Shown piece by piece: positions 9,101 through 16,215 of a stretch of DNA of 64,000 bases. Source of the stretch: Micromonospora sp. HNM0581 (lineage in GTDB: Bacteria > Actinomycetota > Actinomycetes > Mycobacteriales > Micromonosporaceae); NCBI RefSeq assembly GCF_012726175.1, contig NZ_JAASAD010000001.1:124001-188000 (forward strand), written 5' to 3'. Below the pieces are notes generated by a model. That model worked only from the letters and a program-made list of their open reading frames with translations, searched no databases and was not told where the DNA came from. Position 1 is the first letter of the stretch, and the number at the start of each line of letters is the position of its first letter. The translations under genes and the position numbers were made by a program.

Positions 9101-9634
9101 CAGTGGACCGCGCAGCCTCGGTTTGCTGTCACGTTGGCAAGCTAATGCGTTGTGACCAGGGGTCCGCAAGAGTCAACCCCCCGACACGCGTCCGGAAAAT
9201 GGGGATTGGTCGCCAGGAGTCCCGAAAAAAATCCTACCGAACCTGGGACAGCCGTCACGGTCACCCTTCGTGGTGGCCGGCAAGGTGTCACACCTGACTC
9301 GATCGACACGCTAAGTGATCATCACCAGGTCGATCGAATCCTCGCCCCCGCCGCTCCGGCGGCGTGACCAGCGCACTTTACGGGGTACCGGTCGGCGTGT
9401 CCCCGGCGAACTGACTGATCTGGCCCAATTCGGCGTGCACACTCTCGACGTCGCCTTGCTCACAGTGGCAATGCGCAGCTGACATGGAACCGCCCACACC
9501 TGGGTAGGGTCCGCCAACCGGTGGTCACGTGGGTGGCCACCGGACAGAACCGGTGCCGGACGCCCCTGAGCGGCTGCCACCGGAGACCCACCGGGTCGTT
9601 GTCGACCGGGTGGACGACACGAGGAGGGCACACC
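9101..9634. other. 534-bp intergenic region between divergent genes
   Basis: No convincing coding region on either strand. It is locally AT-richer (9200-9240), with a homopolymer run of seven A residues at 9226-9232 and several short TGATC/GATC-rich inverted pieces near 9318-9340. It presumably holds the promoters of the minus-strand metallopeptidase gene and the plus-strand zinc-ribbon gene. I see no riboswitch or tRNA fold. Confidence 0.6.
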
Positions 9635-9802
9635 GTGGCCGACCAGGCCCAGACCTACAACGGTTACTGCGTCAAGTGCAAGGAGAAGCGGGACTTCGAG
9701 GGCCGTGTCGAGGTCTCGAAGACCGGCATGAACATGGCCAAGGGCAAGTGTCCGGTATGTGGCACAACAGTGAACCGCATCCTGGGCAAGGCGAAGGTCT
9801 GA
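9635..9802 (+). CDS. DUF5679 small zinc-ribbon protein
   Basis: A 55-residue protein with two cysteine pairs, CVKC and CPVC, separated by about 28 residues, which suits a single zinc ribbon. The sequence around them (KEKRDFEG, NRILGKAKV) matches the widespread actinobacterial DUF5679 family of unknown function. The GTG at 9635 follows a strong GAGGAGGG ribosome-binding site at 9621-9628, which decides the start over longer upstream frames. It stands alone, followed by the DnaA-box cluster. Confidence 0.92.
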   Translation: MADQAQTYNGYCVKCKEKRDFEGRVEVSKTGMNMAKGKCPVCGTTVNRILGKAKV

Positions 9803-9891
9803 CGAACACACACCGGGATGGGGACGGCCTGCCGCCACCCCATCCCGGTTGTGCGGCGACTGTCAGGCCACCGACAGTATTGACCACGGGT

Positions 9892-9953
9892 TGTGGATAA
9901 CTCGCCGAAACCTGTGGACAGTCCAGGATCTGGGGCTGACGACCTGTGGACAA
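9892..9953 (-). promoter_or_regulatory. Cluster of three DnaA boxes in one orientation
   Basis: Three 9-mers read on the minus strand as TTATCCACA (9892-9900), CTGTCCACA (9913-9921) and TTGTCCACA (9945-9953). The first equals the E. coli consensus and the third equals the actinobacterial consensus. The start-to-start distances of 21 and 32 bp place all three on the same helical face. The cluster lies between the zinc-ribbon gene and the promoter of the ThiF-like gene, so it may regulate that gene or titrate DnaA. No dnaA, dnaN or AT-rich unwinding element is nearby, so it is unlikely to be oriC. Confidence 0.75.
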
Positions 9954-9978
9954 CGATCAACGGACAGCGTATGTGCGG

Positions 9979-9985
9979 TAACTAT
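9979..9985 (+). promoter_or_regulatory. -10 element suggesting a leaderless ThiF-like mRNA
   Basis: TAACTAT lies with its 3' end 8-9 bp before the ATG at 9994. No ribosome-binding site precedes that ATG. The spacing predicts transcription starting at or next to the start codon, which is common in actinobacteria. Confidence 0.5.
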
Positions 9986-9993
9986 TCGTGCCT

Positions 9994-11040
9994 ATGACAC
10001 GAACCGCCGAACGCCCGTTGTCTCCCCGCCCCCGCCTGATACCGGGACTGCCCCGCCTCTGGCGCGACAGGCACACCCTGCAGCTCGGCCTCGGCGGAGA
10101 GCGGGCGGTCCTTGTCGAGGTGGCCGACCCCCGGACGGCCCGGCTACTCGACCTGCTCGACGGCACACGCAGCGAACGGCAGGTGCTGGCCGGAACGGAA
10201 GTGCGCCCGGAACACGCCCAGGCCCTTCTCGACGCCCTACGCACCGCCGGTCTGGTGGTACCGGCGCACACCCTCGTACCCCGGGATCTCACCGGACCAC
10301 GTCGGACCCGGCTCGCCGCCGAAGTCGGCGCGCTGGCGCTGGCCGCTGCCCGCTTACCCGGCACCCCAGCCCAGTTGCTCCGGCGCCGCCTGGCAGCCCG
10401 GGTGACGGTCGCCGGGAGCGGTCCGCTCGGTCCTGCCATCGCGGTCGCGTTGGCCCAGGCAGGCGTCGGCCACGTGCACTGCGACCTGCCCGGACCGGTT
10501 CGTCCACTCGATCTCGTCGGCACCGGCATCGCCGCCACGGAGATCGGGTGCCCGCTCGACGTCGCAGCTCGGGCAGCGGTACAACGGGCCGCCCCGGGCA
10601 CCGGAACCGGCCCGCTACGGCGACCCCGCCCCGACCTTGTGGTGCAACTCGGCTCTGACCGACCGGTGGAGCTACTGGCCGCCGGGCATGCCCAACGGCG
10701 ACAGCCGCACCTGCTCGTGGACGTGCGGGAGGGCATTCCGACGGTCGGCCCGCTGGTCCGGCCGCCGGCCGGCCCCTGTCTGCGTTGTCTCGACCTGCAC
10801 CGGGCCGACCGGGATCCCGGCTGGCCGGCGCTCGCGGCCCAACTCGCCAGCGACCCGCCCGTCCCTGCCTGCGCCGTGAGTCTCCTGCTGACCGCGACCG
10901 GTCACGCCGTCGGTGAGGTGCTAAGCCACCTCGACGGCGGAACCCCCGAGACCCTCGGCGGATCGGTCGAGGTGATGGCCCCCGGCAGCCTTCGCCGGCG
11001 CTACTGGCCACCGCATCCGCGCTGTCGGTGCGGCGGATGA
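9994..11040 (+). CDS. ThiF/E1-like protein with C-terminal zinc site (orphan cyclodehydratase-type)
   Basis: A 348-residue protein resembling the N-terminal peptide-clamp plus ThiF (E1-like) domains found in azole-forming cyclodehydratases. The first ~90 residues look like a RiPP-recognition winged helix. A Rossmann loop follows at VTVAGSGPLGPAIA. GPCLRCLDLHRADRDP and the terminal HPRCRCGG supply two cysteine pairs for a structural zinc. The usual adenylation arginine and aspartate motifs are weak, so catalysis is doubtful. No YcaO, peptide precursor or transporter is adjacent. The gene sits upstream of the ABC1 kinase, in the position I recall for M. tuberculosis Rv3196. Confidence 0.8.
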   Translation: MTRTAERPLSPRPRLIPGLPRLWRDRHTLQLGLGGERAVLVEVADPRTARLLDLLDGTRSERQVLAGTEVRPEHAQALLDALRTAGLVVPAHTLVPRDLTGPRRTRLAAEVGALALAAARLPGTPAQLLRRRLAARVTVAGSGPLGPAIAVALAQAGVGHVHCDLPGPVRPLDLVGTGIAATEIGCPLDVAARAAVQRAAPGTGTGPLRRPRPDLVVQLGSDRPVELLAAGHAQRRQPHLLVDVREGIPTVGPLVRPPAGPCLRCLDLHRADRDPGWPALAAQLASDPPVPACAVSLLLTATGHAVGEVLSHLDGGTPETLGGSVEVMAPGSLRRRYWPPHPRCRCGG

Positions 11041-11110
11041 CACGGGCACCGGCAGCGTGGGTGCGGCAGCACGGCAGCAGCGGACCGGCCCGGTCGGTAA
11101 CAATGACCAA

Positions 11111-12439
11111 GTGACCGACATCCCGCGCCGGGCCGTGTCCCGGACCGCCAAGCTTGCCGCTCTGCCGCTCGGCTTCGCCGGCCGGACCGTCCTCGGCGTG
11201 GGAAAGCGTGTCACCGGGCTCGCCTCCGACGTGATCTCCGCCGAGATTCAGCAACGCACGGCCGAGCAGTTGTTCAGCGTCCTCGGTCAGCTCAAGGGCG
11301 GTGCGATGAAGTTCGGTCAGGCGCTGTCGGTGTTCGAGGCGGCCCTGCCGGAAGAGGTCGCCGCGCCCTACCGCCAGGCGTTGACGAAACTTCAGGAGGC
11401 CGCGCCACCGCTGCCCACCTCCAGCGTGCACAAGGTGCTTGCCGAACAGTTGGGGCCGGCCTGGCGGGAACGGTTCGTGACCTTCGACGATTCCCCGGCC
11501 GCTGCGGCGAGCATCGGACAGGTGCACCGGGCCTTGTGGCGGCTGCCGGACGGCTCCGGCCGGGACGTCGCCGTAAAGATCCAGTATCCCGGTGCCGGCG
11601 ATGCCCTGCTCGCCGATCTCAAACAGTTGTCCCGACTGGGGGGCATGTTCCGGGCGATCCAGCCCGGGCTGGACATCAAACCCCTGCTGGCCGAGCTGCG
11701 AGAAAGGATCACCGAGGAGCTGGACTACGAACTGGAGGCGGAGTCACAGCGAGCCTTCGCTGCCGGGTACACCGACGACCCGGACATCTACGTGCCGGAG
11801 GTCCTGCACGCCTCGCCCCGGATGCTGGTCACCGAGTGGATAACCGGCACCCCGTTGGCCGACATCATCCAAACCGGCACGGAGGAGCAGCGCGACCAAG
11901 CGGGTCGGCTGATGGCCACTCTCCACCTTTCCGCGCCGGCCCAGGTCGGGCTGTTGCATGCCGACCCGCATCCGGGAAACTTCCGTCTGCTGCCCGACGG
12001 CCGGCTAGGAGTGATCGACTTCGGGGCGGTGGCCCGGATGCCGGAAGGTACCCCGGAGCCGATCGGCCGTATCGCCGGGCTGGCCCTACGCGGCGATGCC
12101 GACGGGGTGGAGGCCGGGTTGCGGGCCGAGGGCTTCGTCAGCGGCACGGATCCAATCGACGCCCACGCGCTGCTGGAGTTCCTACGTCCGATGCTGGAGC
12201 CGATCGCCGTCGACGAGTTCCGTTTCACCCGGGCCTGGCTACGCGCCGAGGCCGCCCGGCTGGCCAGCCCTCGCTCCCCGGCCTACCAGTTCAGCCGACA
12301 ACTCAACCTGCCACCGTCCTACCTGCTCATCCACCGGGTGACGCTCGGGTCGATCGGGGTTCTGTGCCAACTGGAGGCCAAGGCGTCCTACCGGGGCATC
12401 CTGCAACGCTGGTTACCGGGGTTCACGCCGGTCGGCTGA
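11111..12439 (+). CDS. ABC1/UbiB-family atypical protein kinase
   Basis: A 442-residue protein with the family hallmarks in order: KFGQ (67-70), the Ala-rich loop AAASIGQVH, the lysine in VAVKIQYPG, the glutamate in ELDYELEAESQ, the catalytic HADPHPGNF and the metal-binding DFG in VIDFGAV. In other bacteria UbiB-type proteins support quinone biosynthesis. The mycobacterial counterpart (Rv3197) is genetically linked to whiB7 and macrolide resistance. I chose the GTG at 11111, because an upstream start at 11057 gives atypical sequence. It follows the ThiF-like gene by 70 bp and is probably co-transcribed with it. Confidence 0.93.
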   Translation: MTDIPRRAVSRTAKLAALPLGFAGRTVLGVGKRVTGLASDVISAEIQQRTAEQLFSVLGQLKGGAMKFGQALSVFEAALPEEVAAPYRQALTKLQEAAPPLPTSSVHKVLAEQLGPAWRERFVTFDDSPAAAASIGQVHRALWRLPDGSGRDVAVKIQYPGAGDALLADLKQLSRLGGMFRAIQPGLDIKPLLAELRERITEELDYELEAESQRAFAAGYTDDPDIYVPEVLHASPRMLVTEWITGTPLADIIQTGTEEQRDQAGRLMATLHLSAPAQVGLLHADPHPGNFRLLPDGRLGVIDFGAVARMPEGTPEPIGRIAGLALRGDADGVEAGLRAEGFVSGTDPIDAHALLEFLRPMLEPIAVDEFRFTRAWLRAEAARLASPRSPAYQFSRQLNLPPSYLLIHRVTLGSIGVLCQLEAKASYRGILQRWLPGFTPVG

Positions 12440-12453
12440 GCCCGGCCACGTCG

Positions 12454-12485
12454 CGGCGGGCGGGGACCGCGGTCCCCGCCCGCCG
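12454..12485. terminator. 32-bp perfect palindrome between convergent genes
   Basis: A fully symmetrical GC-only palindrome (16 bp arms, centre at 12469/12470) follows the ABC1 kinase stop by 15 bp and precedes the stop of the minus-strand small gene. It would fold on both RNAs and is best read as a bidirectional terminator without a U-tract. Confidence 0.6.
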
Positions 12486-12499
12486 TCGCGGGGTTCGTC

Positions 12500-12649
12500 C
12501 TACAGAGCGCCCAGCTCGCGAGCTGACCGGGCGCGGCCGGTCATGGCGATGGTACGGGCGGATCGGGTTGCCTCAGTGCTCGTGGTGGTGCGACCGGCCT
12601 GAGGCCGAAGCATTCGAGCCCTCGACAACGCTTCGTGGATGAGATACAT
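12500..12649 (-). CDS. Small conserved-looking basic protein downstream of whiB7
   Basis: A 49-residue protein starting MYLIHEALSRARM. This opening resembles many small actinobacterial proteins that begin with M-(Y/V)-x-I-H-E-A-L-S-R-A-R-M and whose function is unknown. The tail is Arg/Ser/Thr-rich with SARELG near the end. The ATG at 12649 has GGAG 8 bp upstream. It lies 88 bp after the whiB7 stop on the same strand, so it could be co-transcribed with whiB7 and share its induction. Confidence rests on the start context and that N-terminal pattern, not on a characterised homologue. Confidence 0.65.
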   Translation of the reverse strand: MYLIHEALSRARMLRPQAGRTTTSTEATRSARTIAMTGRARSARELGAL

Positions 12650-12737
12650 CTCGACTCCGTTCGGAAGGTGCAGCATGGTGGTCAGCTTTCTGTCGGCCGG
12701 TGCGACACCGGCGGGGTTCGTCTCGATCGGGAACATG

Positions 12738-13103
12738 TCAGGCAGCCAGCCGGACAGCGCTGCGTGACGCGGCGAGGCCATTGGCCGCCAGTCGCGCCTC
12801 CGCCTCGACCCGCAACTCCGCGTCCCGGGCGAGGTCCTCCTTACGGGGGCGGCCACGCGGCCGCTTACGCGGAACGACCGCGCCACGTTCGAAGATCTCA
12901 CCGCCCCAGACGCCCCACGGCTCGGCCCGCTCGACCGCACCGGCCAGGCACTCGGCGCGCAGCGGGCAGTCCCCGCAGAGCGACTTGGCCAGTTCCAGCT
13001 CGGTCGGCGCGTCGGAAAACCACAGGTCGGGGTCGAACTTCCGGCAGGGCAGGCTCGCCTCCAACTCGACGCTCAGGTCGAGTGGGGCCAATGCCAGACT
13101 CAT
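12738..13103 (-). CDS. whiB7: WhiB7-type transcription factor (intrinsic antibiotic resistance regulator)
   Basis: A 121-residue WhiB-like protein. Four cysteines (20, 43, 46, 52) would hold a [4Fe-4S] cluster. GVWGGE (64-69) is the sigma-factor-binding turn, and an AT-hook RGRPRK (83-88) marks the WhiB7/WblC subclass, which binds AT-rich DNA just upstream of -35 elements with SigA. WhiB7 activates ribosome-protection, efflux and drug-modification genes after translation stress. It is preceded by a ~500-nt leader with an upstream ORF and an attenuator, and lies next to uvrD2 as in mycobacteria. The start is ATG 13103 with AGAGGTG upstream. Confidence 0.95.
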   Translation of the reverse strand: MSLALAPLDLSVELEASLPCRKFDPDLWFSDAPTELELAKSLCGDCPLRAECLAGAVERAEPWGVWGGEIFERGAVVPRKRPRGRPRKEDLARDAELRVEAEARLAANGLAASRSAVRLAA

Positions 13104-13170
13104 CGCCCGGTCACCTCTCTCTCACCACGATCTCGTGGACCGCTGTTGCGACGTACGTACTTCGGCGGTG

Positions 13171-13216
13171 CAAAAAACTGAGGCCGCGGATCCCGGTGTG
13201 CGGGTTCCGCGGCCTC
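13171..13216 (-). terminator. whiB7 leader attenuator (intrinsic terminator)
   Basis: The arms 13180-13190 and 13206-13216 pair over 11 bp, with three further inner G:C pairs. On the minus strand the stem is followed by AG and six U residues (complement of 13172-13177). The structure ends 68 bp upstream of the whiB7 start codon, so it would stop transcription before the gene. Confidence 0.9.
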
Positions 13217-13259
13217 GAGGTGAGCCGGTGGTCTGTGATCAGACCGGTCTACCTCGAGG
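13213..13259 (-). promoter_or_regulatory. whiB7 leader antiterminator hairpin
   Basis: CCTCGAGGT (13213-13221) and ACCTCGAGG (13251-13259) are complementary, with an inner paired region built from GACC/GGTC segments. The hairpin shares 13213-13216 with the terminator arm, so the two folds are mutually exclusive. The stop codon of the upstream ORF (13239-13241) lies in its loop. Confidence 0.8.
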
Positions 13260-13523
13260 TGGAACACCGCGGATGTCCATCCGCTTGTTGACGTCATCGA
13301 CACCATTGCCCGCGCAGCCACTGCTCCCCTGGAACGCGCTCGTGACCGGTGCGAGGATCAGCTCGGCCTGAGTCTCGGCCCGGTGCACTTGCGGAGCCCA
13401 CGGTCGCGCAGCGACAGTGGCGGCCCGAACGTCCGTCCGCGAAGAGACGGACGACAGGGCAGCCGGCAGCGGAGCGACGGCAATGGGCAGCTCCGTCGGA
13501 CGCTTGTAGATGTAGAGCTCCAT
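13239..13523 (-). CDS. whiB7 leader upstream ORF (regulatory peptide)
   Basis: A 94-codon reading frame starting MELYIYKRPTELPIAV. Its ribosome-binding site AAGGAGGT is an essentially perfect anti-SD match 7 nt before the ATG at 13523. It is much longer than the short leader ORFs I know from mycobacteria. A ribosome finishing translation at 13239 would cover the 5' arm of the antiterminator and favour termination. A ribosome slowed earlier by an antibiotic would leave the antiterminator free and allow read-through into whiB7. The product is probably a regulatory by-product, although the length allows a real protein. Confidence 0.8.
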   Translation of the reverse strand: MELYIYKRPTELPIAVAPLPAALSSVSSRTDVRAATVAARPWAPQVHRAETQAELILAPVTSAFQGSSGCAGNGVDDVNKRMDIRGVPPRGRPV

Positions 13524-13613
13524 CGGTGCCACCTCCTTGACGTCCACTCGTGATCGACCTGGGAACAGACCCCGTGAGCAGCCCTAACAGGGCCCCTTCC
13601 GAGGTGTGCCATG

Positions 13614-13655
13614 AGGCTATGCCGGCTGACAGGGCGAGGGCAAACGAATTAACGG
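13614..13655 (-). promoter_or_regulatory. whiB7 promoter with upstream AT-rich WhiB7 site
   Basis: On the minus strand: -35 TTGCCC (13638-13643), an 18-bp spacer and -10 TAGCCT (13614-13619). The AT-rich GTTAATTCG lies immediately upstream of the -35 at about 13645-13653, as expected for WhiB7 autoregulation through its AT-hook. This element overlaps the stop codon of uvrD2 (13649-13651). Confidence 0.65.
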
Positions 13656-15811
13656 TCGGATTGGAAAGTTTTCTGAGGGCAGATTTCGTCGACTGCCGCA
13701 CCACCAACCAACGCCAGCACCGCCTCCCCGTACAGGCCGAGCTTGCGTGGTCCGATCCCGGCGATCGCGACCATCTCCTCGGCCCGGCCCGGCCGCCGCT
13801 CGGCAAGTGCCACGAGCGTCGCGTCGGTGAAGACCACGTACGCGGGCACCTTCTGCGCCGCGGCCACCCGGGACCGCCACTCGCGCAGCCGTTCGTGCAG
13901 CTCGTCATCGATGTCGGAGGGACAAGCGGCACATCGACCCAGCTTGCGGTCCGGCCCGGCGAGCAGGGTGGTGCCGCAGATTCGGCAGGACACGATCCGG
14001 GTGGCGGCCCGCCGTGACGTGGTCCGCACCTGTCGTTCCCCGCTGGCCCGCTCCGTCGAGGGGGTGGGCGCCAGCTGCGGCAGAAAACGGCATGGCCGCC
14101 GGGGCCGGCCGCCCGGCGAGCGGGCCGAGGCGTACGACAGCCAGAGCCACTGCCGGGCCCGGGTGATACCGACGTAGAGCAGGCGGCGTTCCTCCTCGAC
14201 CTGCTCGGTGGTACGCGCGTAGCTGGTGGGCAGGGTGCCCTCAGCCAGACCTACCAGGAAGACGGCGTCCCACTCCAGCCCCTTGGCCGAGTGCAGGGAG
14301 GCCAGCGTCACCCCGTCGATGGTCGGCACGTGCTGCTGGGCTGCCCGCCGGGCCAGTTCCTCGGTGAAGTCGGTGAGGGTGACCGGGCGTTCCACAATCG
14401 CGGCCACCCCGAGTGGCTGGATCGCCGGAGTCGCCTCGTACTCCTCGGCTAGCTGCACCAGCGCGGCCAGTGCCTCCCACCGCTCGCGGGCTGCACCGCC
14501 CGGCGGTGGGGAGTCGGGGGCCCATCCGACGCCGGCCAGCGCCTCGACCACCGCGACCCGCAGCGGGGTTTCACCCGACAGCGACCGGGTCGCCGCGCGC
14601 AGCGCGACCATCGCCTGCCGGACCTCGGTGCGTTCGAAGAACCGCTCCGCCCCCTGGACCAGGTACGGCACACCGGCCTCGGCGAGCGCTTTCTCGTACG
14701 CCTCGGACTGCGCGTGGGTGCGGAACAGGACGGCGACCTCGCGGGCCGGGACACCGGCGTCGATCAACGCGCGACAACGGGCGGCGACGGCGGCGGCCTC
14801 GGCCGGTTCGTCGGTGAAAATTCGTCGCTCCGGCTCCGGACCGGCCGGGCGCTGCCCGACCAGTTCCAGGCGCAACCGCGCCTCGGTACCCCGGGCCTGC
14901 GAGATGACCGCGTTGGCGAGCCCTACCACCTGCGGCGTCGAGCGGTAGTCGCGAACCAACCGGACCACGGTCGCCGTACGGTGCCGACGCGGGAAGTCGA
15001 CCAGGTAAGCCGAGGTGGCCCCGGTGAACGAGTAGATGGTCTGCGAGGCGTCGCCGACCACGGTCAGGTCGTCCCGCCCGCCGAGCCAGGCATCGAGCAA
15101 CCGCTGCTGCAACGGGTTGACGTCCTGGTACTCGTCGACGACCAGGTGCCGGTACTGGTTGCGTACCTGCTCGGCGACATCCGGATGCTCCTCTATCCCC
15201 CAGACCGCGGCGCGCAGCACGTCCTCGAAGTCGATCACGCCCCCGGTGCGCTTGAGCCTCTCGTACGCGGCGAACACCTCCGCCACCTTCGCCGGATCGT
15301 GCACGGTCTCCCGCAGCGACTTGGCCGCGGCCACCATGTACTCGGCTGGTTCCACGAGGGACGACTTGGCCCACTCGATCTCACCGGCCAGATCGCGTGC
15401 GGCCGTCCGGTCGGCCCGTATGCCAGCTCGCGCCGCGGCGACAGTGACCAACCGGACCTTGCTGTCCAGCAACTCGGGCATGGCCCGGCCGTCGAGCAGT
15501 CGAGGGGCGAAGTAGCGCACCTGACGCAGCGCCGCCGCGTGGAAGGTCCGTGCCTGTACGCCGGCCACTCCGGCCACGGCGAGCCGATGGCGTAGTTCCG
15601 CGGCGGCGCGGGCGGTGAAGGTGACGGCGAGGACGTGTCGAGCCGATATCTCGCCGGTCAGGGCCCGGTACGCGATCCGGGACGTGACGGCCCGGGTCTT
15701 GCCGGTACCGGCTCCGGCCAGCACGCAGACCGGGCCGGCCGGAGCGGTCACCGCCGCGCGTTGCTCCGGATCGAGTCCGGCGAGCACGCGTACGGATGCG
15801 GAGTCAGCCAC
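13649..15811 (-). CDS. uvrD2: UvrD2-type superfamily I DNA helicase with HRDC domain
   Basis: A 720-residue 3'-5' helicase. Walker A is GAGTGKT (33-39), motif II is DEYQD, and GDASQTIYSFTGA, LHSAKGLEWD and YVGITRAR are also present. A tetracysteine linker (CRICGTTLL...CAAC) joins the motor to a C-terminal HRDC domain, the architecture known for mycobacterial UvrD2, which is essential there and acts in DNA repair and replication. I place the start at GTG 15811; earlier in-frame sequence reads into the divergent mycoredoxin promoter. Divergent from mrx2, with whiB7 downstream. Confidence 0.95.
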   Translation of the reverse strand: MADSASVRVLAGLDPEQRAAVTAPAGPVCVLAGAGTGKTRAVTSRIAYRALTGEISARHVLAVTFTARAAAELRHRLAVAGVAGVQARTFHAAALRQVRYFAPRLLDGRAMPELLDSKVRLVTVAAARAGIRADRTAARDLAGEIEWAKSSLVEPAEYMVAAAKSLRETVHDPAKVAEVFAAYERLKRTGGVIDFEDVLRAAVWGIEEHPDVAEQVRNQYRHLVVDEYQDVNPLQQRLLDAWLGGRDDLTVVGDASQTIYSFTGATSAYLVDFPRRHRTATVVRLVRDYRSTPQVVGLANAVISQARGTEARLRLELVGQRPAGPEPERRIFTDEPAEAAAVAARCRALIDAGVPAREVAVLFRTHAQSEAYEKALAEAGVPYLVQGAERFFERTEVRQAMVALRAATRSLSGETPLRVAVVEALAGVGWAPDSPPPGGAARERWEALAALVQLAEEYEATPAIQPLGVAAIVERPVTLTDFTEELARRAAQQHVPTIDGVTLASLHSAKGLEWDAVFLVGLAEGTLPTSYARTTEQVEEERRLLYVGITRARQWLWLSYASARSPGGRPRRPCRFLPQLAPTPSTERASGERQVRTTSRRAATRIVSCRICGTTLLAGPDRKLGRCAACPSDIDDELHERLREWRSRVAAAQKVPAYVVFTDATLVALAERRPGRAEEMVAIAGIGPRKLGLYGEAVLALVGGAAVDEICPQKTFQSDR

Positions 15812-15906
15812 CACAGCGGGGAATTGTCGCAGCTTCCCCGGACGTTGCAGCGGATAGCCTGTGCTTGACCGGTAAGTCACCGGGCACGACGTTGGAGGAT
15901 CTGACC

Positions 15907-16149
15907 ATGCTGACGATGTATTCCACTCCCTGGTGCGGCTACTGCCACCGGCTGAAGTCGCAGCTCGATCGGGAGGGGATCACCTACCAGGTGGTCGACA
16001 TCGAGCAGGATCCGGCGGCTGCGCAGTTCGTCATGCAGGTGAACGGTGGCAACCAGACGGTGCCCACGCTGCGCTTCGCTGACGGCAGCGCGCTCACCAA
16101 TCCGTCGATCAACCAGGTCAAGCAGCACCTGGCGAGCATCGTCGCCTGA
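15907..16149 (+). CDS. Mycoredoxin / glutaredoxin-like protein
   Basis: An 80-residue thioredoxin-fold protein with the active site CGYC (Cys10, Cys13), the cis-Pro segment QTVPTLRF and GSALTNPS near the end. In mycothiol-making bacteria such proteins reduce protein-mycothiol mixed disulfides. The presence of mshB in this window supports that role. The start ATG 15907 follows GGAGGA with good spacing. It is divergent from uvrD2, in the position of M. tuberculosis Rv3198A (mrx2). Confidence 0.93.
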   Translation: MLTMYSTPWCGYCHRLKSQLDREGITYQVVDIEQDPAAAQFVMQVNGGNQTVPTLRFADGSALTNPSINQVKQHLASIVA

Positions 16150-16173
16150 CCCCGGCCGCACTGTTCCGATCGT

Positions 16174-16214
16174 GAAGTTGTTGCCCGGATGGTCGTCCAC
16201 CTGGCAACAACTTC
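16174..16214 (+). terminator. Terminator hairpin after the mycoredoxin gene
   Basis: GAAGTTGTTGCC (16174-16185) pairs with GGCAACAACTTC (16203-16214) around an 17-nt loop. It is followed by a short U-containing run. It also lies next to the convergent MFS gene and may serve both strands. Confidence 0.75.
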
Positions 16215-16215
16215 T

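Noticed and set aside
9892-9953. DnaA boxes as oriC
   Set aside because: No dnaA, dnaN, gidB, parA/B or rpmH genes, and no AT-rich unwinding region. Three boxes are too few for an actinobacterial oriC.
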